Positions 58,277 to 64,000 of a DNA stretch of 64,000 nucleotides are shown here, piece after piece. How positions within the stretch are numbered: the stretch's first letter is position 1; the number at the start of each line of letters is the position of its first letter. The stretch lies in assembly GCA_964473455.1 (NCBI GenBank), contig CAYYQX010000001.1:62001-126000 (forward strand), given 5' to 3'. This stretch comes from JALELF01 sp964473455 (GTDB lineage: Bacteria > Bacillota_I > Bacilli_A > RF39 > UBA660). The notes beneath the pieces are model-generated. The model ran no database searches, was not told the origin of the DNA, and was given only the letters and a program-made list of their open reading frames with translations. The translations under genes and the position numbers were made by a program.

Positions 58277-60754
58277 TCACTCTAATTTAAAGTCATCTAA
58301 AAAGTCATCTATTGTAAGAATTTTTTGGTCAATTTCTTCTAGCTCTACTTTTTTTTCTTCCTCTTTTTCTTCAAAAGTGCTGACAACAAAAGCATCGGTT
58401 ACTTTGTTTCTTGAAATACTTGTCCCTGTTGAATACCTATCACTTATAGGAGCATCTGTTACTTTAATCATTTCTATTATGTTGTTTGATTTTAATCCAA
58501 TATGATTTTTATTTTGCGCAATTAGAGCCTTTAATATGTAGTAAGGATTTGTTTTAACATCTCTAATTATTAACGTTCCTCTTCGCGCTCTTGAGAGTAA
58601 TTCAAAATCTGTTAGTTTTACTCTTTTAATTGTACTCTTACTTGTTACTACTAACACCATGTCTTCATTTTCAAAAGTAACGCCACTAACTACAAAATCG
58701 TTTTTTAAGTTAATTGCTTTTACCCCACTCGATTTAACTCCAGTTATTGGAACCTCATCGATGTTGTACTTTAATGCATATCCTAAATGTGTCACTACGA
58801 AAGCAAAACTTCCATCTACACTTATATTTACCACTCTGTCAGTTTCTTTTAGTTTAATTCCTGTCATAGGCTTACTATACCTAGTTACTTTATATTCATT
58901 GAGCTTAGTTCTTTTTACTATTCCATCTTTAGTAAATGTTGAAATTACGCTAGGTTTTTCAAAATCCGAAATAGGCATAGAGAAAATAATATTTTCTTCT
59001 GGTGAGATTTCTACCATATTACTAATATGTTTTCCAAGATCTTTCCACTTTAAATCAGGAATATCGTATACTGGAATGTACAAATAATTGCCTAAATCGG
59101 TAAATATCAACAATACATCTGTTGTGTTCATGCGATATTTACCTATAAGATAATCATTTTCTTTTACTCCGGTTTCCTCTTCTTTGTTATAGCTTCTTGT
59201 TGATACTCTTTTAATATAGCCTTCTTTTGTTATAACAACAATAACGTTTTCTTTAGGTATTAAATTTGTTTGTTCTATTTTTATTTCTGTTATTTCATCT
59301 ATGATTTTGGTTTTTCTATCTACACCGTACTCGTTTTTAATATCCGACAATTCTTTTACCATAATCTTTTCTAGTTCTTTTGGATCATCTAAAATCGTCT
59401 TCAAACCATTTATAATAAGTTCAAGCTTTTTATTTTCTTCATTTAGTTCTAAAATATCAAAATTAGTTAATCGATATAACTGAAGAGTTACGATAGCGTC
59501 TGCTTGTTCATATGTAAAAGCAAAAGCTTTAATTAAATTCTCTATTGAATCTGCTTTATTATTACTATCTCTAATAACCTTTATTACTTCGTCTAATATT
59601 GAAAGGGCTTTTATCAATCCCTCTGTTTTATGATGACTTTTTTTAGCTACAGATAGATCAAAAGCAGTTCTTTTTTGAATAAACTCTCTTTGATAAGTTA
59701 TATAGGCATCAATTATGTCTAAAAGGCCTAGTGTCATAGGTCTATGATTAACAATAGCTACCATGTTATAGTTATAACTAACTTGTAATTCAGTACTTTT
59801 CAATAAATAATTTAGAACAAGTTCTTCATTGCATTCTTTTTTTAAGTCTATAACTATTGACAATCCTTTTCTGTCCGTTTCATCTCTGATTTCAATGATA
59901 CCTTCGATTTTTTTATCTATTTTTATATCATTTATTTTTTTGACAAGGGCTTGTTTATTAACTTCATATGGTATTTCTGTTATTAATAATTGTTTGTTTT
60001 TGTTTCTTATTATTTCTACTTTTGATTTAACAATTACTCTTCCTCGCCCAGTTTCAAAAGCAGACCTTATTTCATCTTTTCCTTCAACAATACCACCAGT
60101 TGGAAAATCAGGGCCCTTAACAATCTCCATAGCTTCTTCAATGGTTAAATTATTTTTTTTTATTTTTCTTATAGTTAAATCAATTATTTCTTTTAAATTG
60201 TGTGGAGGAATTGACGTTGCATATCCAGCACTTATTCCTGAACTGCCATTAACAAGTAAATTAGGAAATCTAACTGGTAAAACTGTTGGTTCAAACAAAC
60301 TATCATCATAGTTTCTGGTCCAAACAACAGTATCTTTATCAATGTCTTTTAAAAATTCGTTGCTGATTTTTGACAGCCTTGCCTCAGTATAACGCATAGC
60401 TGCGGCCATATCTCCGTCCATTGAACCATTATTTCCTTGCATATCAATCAAAGGAGTATTTAATTTCCACCATTGACTCATTCGAACTATAGCTTCATAT
60501 ATAGATGAGTCTCCATGAGGGTGATAATTACCCATTATTTCTCCAACAGCTTTCGCAGATTTTCTTGTTGGTTTATCATAGGTATTTTTCACTCTATACA
60601 TTGAGTATAGTATTCTTCTTTGAACGGGCTTTAATCCGTCTCTAACGTCTGGAAGAGCTCTATCTTGAATAATTGATTTAGAATATCTTCCAAATCTTTC
60701 TCCCATTATTTCTTCTAATGAATACTCATATATTTTTTTAATTATATCTTGCAT
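58277..60754 (-). CDS. parC: DNA topoisomerase IV subunit A
   Basis: 825 aa. Decatenates chromosomes with ParE. Winged-helix start (RALPDVRDGLKPVQRRIL), the quinolone region HPHGDSSIYEA with Ser83 and Glu87 (wild-type-like), catalytic Tyr122 in AMRYTEARL, and a C-terminal beta-pinwheel. The pinwheel lacks the QRRGGKG GyrA box, and KLNTPLIDMQGNNGSMDGD fits ParC, so I call ParC over GyrA. No parE lies in the window. An extended -10 promoter (60772-60800) precedes it. Confidence 0.92.
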   Translation of the reverse strand: MQDIIKKIYEYSLEEIMGERFGRYSKSIIQDRALPDVRDGLKPVQRRILYSMYRVKNTYDKPTRKSAKAVGEIMGNYHPHGDSSIYEAIVRMSQWWKLNTPLIDMQGNNGSMDGDMAAAMRYTEARLSKISNEFLKDIDKDTVVWTRNYDDSLFEPTVLPVRFPNLLVNGSSGISAGYATSIPPHNLKEIIDLTIRKIKKNNLTIEEAMEIVKGPDFPTGGIVEGKDEIRSAFETGRGRVIVKSKVEIIRNKNKQLLITEIPYEVNKQALVKKINDIKIDKKIEGIIEIRDETDRKGLSIVIDLKKECNEELVLNYLLKSTELQVSYNYNMVAIVNHRPMTLGLLDIIDAYITYQREFIQKRTAFDLSVAKKSHHKTEGLIKALSILDEVIKVIRDSNNKADSIENLIKAFAFTYEQADAIVTLQLYRLTNFDILELNEENKKLELIINGLKTILDDPKELEKIMVKELSDIKNEYGVDRKTKIIDEITEIKIEQTNLIPKENVIVVITKEGYIKRVSTRSYNKEEETGVKENDYLIGKYRMNTTDVLLIFTDLGNYLYIPVYDIPDLKWKDLGKHISNMVEISPEENIIFSMPISDFEKPSVISTFTKDGIVKRTKLNEYKVTRYSKPMTGIKLKETDRVVNISVDGSFAFVVTHLGYALKYNIDEVPITGVKSSGVKAINLKNDFVVSGVTFENEDMVLVVTSKSTIKRVKLTDFELLSRARRGTLIIRDVKTNPYYILKALIAQNKNHIGLKSNNIIEMIKVTDAPISDRYSTGTSISRNKVTDAFVVSTFEEKEEEKKVELEEIDQKILTIDDFLDDFKLE

Positions 60755-60813
60755 ATTATTTCACCTATCTAATTGTATCAAAAAAACAATATATTTTCTA
60801 GCTTTTTACTAAT

Positions 60814-60841
60814 TAAAAAAGACATAATGCTTTTTTATGCC
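60814..60841 (-). terminator. cdaA-cdaR terminator
   Basis: Stem GGCATAA/TTATGTC with a seven-base loop and six T; overlaps the cdaR stop. It separates cdaR from parC. Confidence 0.75.
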
Positions 60842-62196
60842 TTCTTTGTTATAATAATTTTTACTTTTTTTGTCTTTGCAGTATATTCTACCTTCAAGTC
60901 AGAACCTTCAACTACAACATCTACTTCATAGGTTCCTTCTTTATATCCACTCAAGTTAATATATGCTTTTAAATTATCTTCTGTGATGGTTTCAATAACA
61001 CTTTGCGCACCTTTGATTGAAACTGTCACTTGACTATCTTCTTGGCTTGCTGCTTGAACGCTATATACATTTTCATCTATGTTTAAGTATTCAATTGGTA
61101 CATTTGCTATTTCTTTATTTGCTTCCGCTGCCAAAGATACTAAGACAGTTATATTAACAACGCTGATATCTTTTATTCCTACTGGTTTTTCAAGTTCAAT
61201 TCTGTATTCTTTATCAGCACTTAATCCTGTTACATCTATTTCAACCGGAATATATTCTAGTGTGTTGAGCACTTCTTCTGTTCCATAAACCGTTACACTT
61301 GTTGCGTTAGAAGAAATTGATTCAATAGCGTATCCAAAAGCAGTTTCTCCTTTTGGAATTATTTTTATTGGAACAGTTTTATTAGATGAAATTATTTCTA
61401 TTGTTGCACTTAGTGTTGCAGGTAATATTTCGACATCCACAACGTTTCCATTTTCATCATAAGCTTTTAAACTAACATTTTCTAGTATGATTGTTCCAAC
61501 TTCTTGAGTTACTATGTTATTAACATCTATAAGAGCTTTAACATTCGCAACTTTTTCTAATTTATATTTAGCTCCTTTAATAACTACTTGATCAATTCCA
61601 ATATTAATACTCTTAATAGACAATTTACTGTCTAATTTTTCTTGGTTTAGAACATCTGTTCCAACCATTCTTGTTTCTGAAGCTTTTTGATATATTGTAA
61701 TATTAGCCGTTGCCGGATTTACTGTATAATCGACAGTTCCTATAGTTTGACTATACGTTAAACTAACTTTATGTGTTCCTGGTCCAAGACCGGTTAAATC
61801 AAGTTTTACTCCATTACCGGATGATTGCTTAGCTATATATATTTCTGTTTCATTGCCGATAATTGTTATATCAACACTGTCTGGAACGCCTTCTACAACA
61901 TAAGCTTCCTCATTATACTTCACTTCCACTGGTTGATTTTTTAATACTTCAGCTGAGCTTTGAGAAAAAGATATTATTTGTCTATCAACCATAATAAATA
62001 TGGTTAAAGAAACAAAAAGCGAAATGAATAATAGCGTACTTTTATTTGAAAGCCATCTTTCAAACTTTTTGCCCGATTTATCATAATTGCCTCTAAACAT
62101 CACAATTAGTTTTGTTATGGGAATAATTATTACTTTATCAAATATTTTGGCTGCTTTTATAAAGAAGTTTTTACTTTTTTTCAGTATTTTCTTCAT
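60835..62196 (-). CDS. cdaR: CdaR, YbbR-domain regulator of CdaA
   Basis: 453 aa. A basic cytoplasmic N-terminus, one membrane helix (about 53-72, LLFISLFVSLTIFIMV), then about four YbbR repeats outside the cell; each contains hydrophobic strands and a Gly-Thr/Lys turn (TGLGPGTHKVSLTY, NLSGYKEGTYEVDV). CdaR is known to modulate the diadenylate cyclase. Its start overlaps the cdaA end by 26 bases. The glmM gene that usually follows is absent; a terminator follows instead. Confidence 0.92.
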   Translation of the reverse strand: MKKILKKSKNFFIKAAKIFDKVIIIPITKLIVMFRGNYDKSGKKFERWLSNKSTLLFISLFVSLTIFIMVDRQIISFSQSSAEVLKNQPVEVKYNEEAYVVEGVPDSVDITIIGNETEIYIAKQSSGNGVKLDLTGLGPGTHKVSLTYSQTIGTVDYTVNPATANITIYQKASETRMVGTDVLNQEKLDSKLSIKSINIGIDQVVIKGAKYKLEKVANVKALIDVNNIVTQEVGTIILENVSLKAYDENGNVVDVEILPATLSATIEIISSNKTVPIKIIPKGETAFGYAIESISSNATSVTVYGTEEVLNTLEYIPVEIDVTGLSADKEYRIELEKPVGIKDISVVNITVLVSLAAEANKEIANVPIEYLNIDENVYSVQAASQEDSQVTVSIKGAQSVIETITEDNLKAYINLSGYKEGTYEVDVVVEGSDLKVEYTAKTKKVKIIITKKA

Positions 62197-62989
62197 TTGT
62201 TTCCTCCTCTAAAAGCACACTATTCTTTGGTTTTAGTTCTTCTAAAATCTTCATTTTAAATTCATCTAGTGTTAAATTGTAAAAAAGTTCTCCTCCCATA
62301 GCAATTGATATTCTTCCAGTCTCTTCTGAAACGATTAGGGCTAGACAGTCTACCTCTTCACTAATTCCAAGTGCCGCTCTATGTCTTGTCCCAAGTCTCT
62401 TACTTACTTTTTGATTGTCACTTGTTGGAAATATTGCTCCAGCACTTGTGATTTTATCTCCTTGAATAATTACTCCACCATCGTGCAGAGGATTATTTGG
62501 GAAGAAAATAGATACTAATAAATCGTTTGATATATCAGCATATAACTTTCTTGATTTTTCAATATACTCCTGCATTGAATTATCACGTTCAATAACTATT
62601 AAAGCCCCAATTCTCATTCTTTTTAAGTATTCTACTGCGCCAACTATTTCATAAACCACTCTTTCTCTTTCATCAAGTGTTAGAGTTTTATGTCTTCCCA
62701 GAAGTTGACTTCTTCCAAGTTGTTCAAGAACATTTCTAATTTCAGGCTGAAAAATTATGATTAAGGCAAGTGGCCCATACATAATAACATAATCTAATAA
62801 ATATCCAACAGTTGATAAATTTAAAACATCACTTACTATCTTAAGTACTAATATTATTAAAATTCCTTTAAATAGTAAAACCATTCTTACGTTTTTTCTT
62901 AAACTTTTTAAAACGTAGAATATTACTCCCCAAACTAATAAAACATCGATTAATTTTCTTATAAAATCGATTATTCCGTCTACTGTCAT
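62171..62989 (-). CDS. cdaA: Diadenylate cyclase CdaA/DacA
   Basis: 272 aa membrane enzyme that makes c-di-AMP from two ATP. Three N-terminal membrane helices (about 10-95) and a cytoplasmic DAC domain. The active-site motifs are NPLHDGGVII (family form DGA; here the third residue is Gly) and GTRHRAALG (RHR intact). An extended -10 promoter with TAGCAA-16-TATAAT (63009-63036) precedes it. Overlaps cdaR. Confidence 0.93.
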   Translation of the reverse strand: MTVDGIIDFIRKLIDVLLVWGVIFYVLKSLRKNVRMVLLFKGILIILVLKIVSDVLNLSTVGYLLDYVIMYGPLALIIIFQPEIRNVLEQLGRSQLLGRHKTLTLDERERVVYEIVGAVEYLKRMRIGALIVIERDNSMQEYIEKSRKLYADISNDLLVSIFFPNNPLHDGGVIIQGDKITSAGAIFPTSDNQKVSKRLGTRHRAALGISEEVDCLALIVSEETGRISIAMGGELFYNLTLDEFKMKILEELKPKNSVLLEEETNEENTEKK

Positions 62990-63061
62990 ACAACACCTCT
63001 ACTCTATAATTATATCATAATTCAAATTTATTGCTATTGAAAGTAATTCTATTTACATTTT

Positions 63062-64000
63062 TTAACTGAAATTAAACATTAACCATTCCGGTTTAAAAAC
63101 CATAAGAACAGCTACTAAAATCATGATACTTGCTCCTATTAAATGAGAATACTTTGAATATTTTGTAGACAGTTTTGATATTTTTAAAGTGAACATAGCT
63201 ACTGTAAAAACTATCAAATCATCAAGAAGGAAAAATAAAATATACACCCCAATATTTATAGCATACTCTATTTTTGTCAAATCATTTAACGCAAGTATTT
63301 GCGTAAATAAAAGTGGTAGTCCTGCCGAACAAGCAAGTTCAATTAAGTTAACAGTAAAAGCTAAAGCCATTATACCAAAAACAGCAAATATAATTTTCTT
63401 TTGAGAAGTAAATTTGTTAATCTTTTCAATTATTTTTTTTCTTTTACTTGAATCAACAACTTTACAGCCATCTTTTTCTTTATAATAGCTTTTTAGATTG
63501 ATTACTCCGGCTATCATAGCAATTGTAGCTATTAATATTTGTAGCCATCTAATTTCAATCGCTCTTAACGCTATATTTAACCAAGCAAGCATAAAAAACA
63601 AGTAAACAACAGCGCTTGTAACTAAGAATACTAAACCTAAAATCCACATTTTTTTTCTGTCATTCATACCTATTAAAATCGTTATTAAAAATATCAATAC
63701 CCACATTGCGCAAGGATTAAAACCATCTACTAATCCTAAAACTAATGCAACTAGTGGTAAGGATACTAATTTTGGATCTATCTCACCAATTAAAGGCAAA
63801 GTCATTTTATCATCCGTTTTTTCGTTCGGATTTTCTTCGCCAACAAAGGCTGGCACTATTCCAAGTACTTCACCTAATGGGTCTTTATGAGCAAATGAAG
63901 AATAATATTTGATCATATCCTCCATTTGATATCCTGTTGTTGTACTATATCCTATAAAATATTGTGAACCTATTATTGTAATTGGAACACTACTAGTTTT
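63062..64000 (-). CDS. Thioredoxin/glutaredoxin-like domain fused to CcdA-type membrane protein (cut by the window edge)
   Basis: The reading frame is open without stop from 63062 to the right edge, so the ATG at 63925 is not the true start. The last bases encode VPITIIGSQYFIGYS, a cis-proline loop and strand of a thioredoxin/glutaredoxin fold. Then come six or so membrane helices with CcdA hallmarks: GFNPCAMW with the first membrane cysteine and ELACSAGLP with the second. CcdA proteins pass reducing power from cytosolic thioredoxin to the outside. A fused thiol domain makes a self-contained relay. The catalytic CxxC of the first domain lies outside the window. Confidence 0.85.
   Translation of the reverse strand, partial: KTSSVPITIIGSQYFIGYSTTTGYQMEDMIKYYSSFAHKDPLGEVLGIVPAFVGEENPNEKTDDKMTLPLIGEIDPKLVSLPLVALVLGLVDGFNPCAMWVLIFLITILIGMNDRKKMWILGLVFLVTSAVVYLFFMLAWLNIALRAIEIRWLQILIATIAMIAGVINLKSYYKEKDGCKVVDSSKRKKIIEKINKFTSQKKIIFAVFGIMALAFTVNLIELACSAGLPLLFTQILALNDLTKIEYAINIGVYILFFLLDDLIVFTVAMFTLKISKLSTKYSKYSHLIGASIMILVAVLMVFKPEWLMFNFS

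Noticed and set aside
58277..60754. GyrA instead of ParC
   Set aside because: No QRRGGKG box in the C-terminal domain and ParC-like residues around the active site.
63062..63925. CcdA-like protein beginning at the ATG at 63925
   Set aside because: The frame stays open to the window edge and encodes a thioredoxin-like strand upstream, so the ATG is internal.
1..64000. Mycoplasma genetic code (TGA as Trp)
   Set aside because: TGA ends rlmN, cysS, trmD, the NifU-like gene and others at the expected length.
1..64000. CRISPR array
   Set aside because: No series of regular direct repeats with unique spacers was seen.

Overview
The window is a continuous stretch of AT-rich bacterial chromosome from a low-GC Gram-positive. 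The evidence is firmicute-style operons (rlmN-prpC-prkC-rsgA, rpsL-rpsG-fusA with tuf, comN-secDF, cdaA-cdaR, trmD/rimM/obgE), consensus sigma-A promoters, AGGAGG-type ribosome binding sites, and wall functions (PASTA kinase, FemX-type transferase, c-di-AMP synthesis). Several genes end in TGA (rlmN, cysS, trmD, the NifU-like gene), so the code is standard and not the Mycoplasma code. The tmRNA tag nevertheless appears to end in LAFA, like the AFA ends known from Mollicutes. My inference is an uncultured gut-type member of the Bacilli near the Mollicutes/Erysipelotrichia (RF39-like). No rRNA, CRISPR array, prophage or IS element is visible. Almost all genes are on the minus strand.

Layout: 1-5264 holds the phosphorylation/translation operon (rsgA running off the left edge, prkC, prpC, rlmN) and cysS. 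5340-5588 is a tRNA-Met/tRNA-Leu unit. 5642-10043 is accessory: two unknown genes, then a two-gene cassette for a signal-peptide protein and a 25-cysteine membrane-anchored protein. 10027-14120 carries small metabolic genes (PfkB kinase, NifU-like scaffold, SDR, adenosine deaminase). 14196-15003 is ssrA plus smpB. 15013-19686 holds a PASTA-CapA lipoprotein, purA, a ferredoxin and unknown genes. 19755-24112 is the str operon and tuf. 24120-29872 holds an NrtR-like regulator, secG, deoD, an archaeal-type aspS, rsmE and a large pilin-like glycine-rich protein. 29936-43739 holds RNase J, a phosphoesterase, rel, secDF/comN, a second pilin-like protein, rpoZ, tex and a thioredoxin lipoprotein. 43778-52740 holds a Y-family polymerase, obgE, trmD-rimM-trmH, a third pilin-like protein, an esterase and a YoaP-like acetyltransferase. 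52733-64000 holds miaB, topA, femX, parC, cdaR-cdaA and a thioredoxin-CcdA fusion running off the right edge.

The most unusual content is a set of oversized surface proteins with pilin-like N-termini (8096, 28406, 38823, 48796), carrying cysteine-rich, glycine-rich and discoidin-like modules. They sit among housekeeping genes with no pilus machinery nearby. Two extracytoplasmic thiol-redox proteins (43275 and 63062) could serve their disulfides; that link is inference.

Several housekeeping proteins carry changes at residues that are normally invariant: an RNase J missing several metal ligands, a Rel with an altered hydrolase motif, an S12 altered in the streptomycin loop, and a NrtR with a broken Nudix box. 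Operator-like dyads lie in the promoters of dinB, the NrtR-like gene and one unknown gene.
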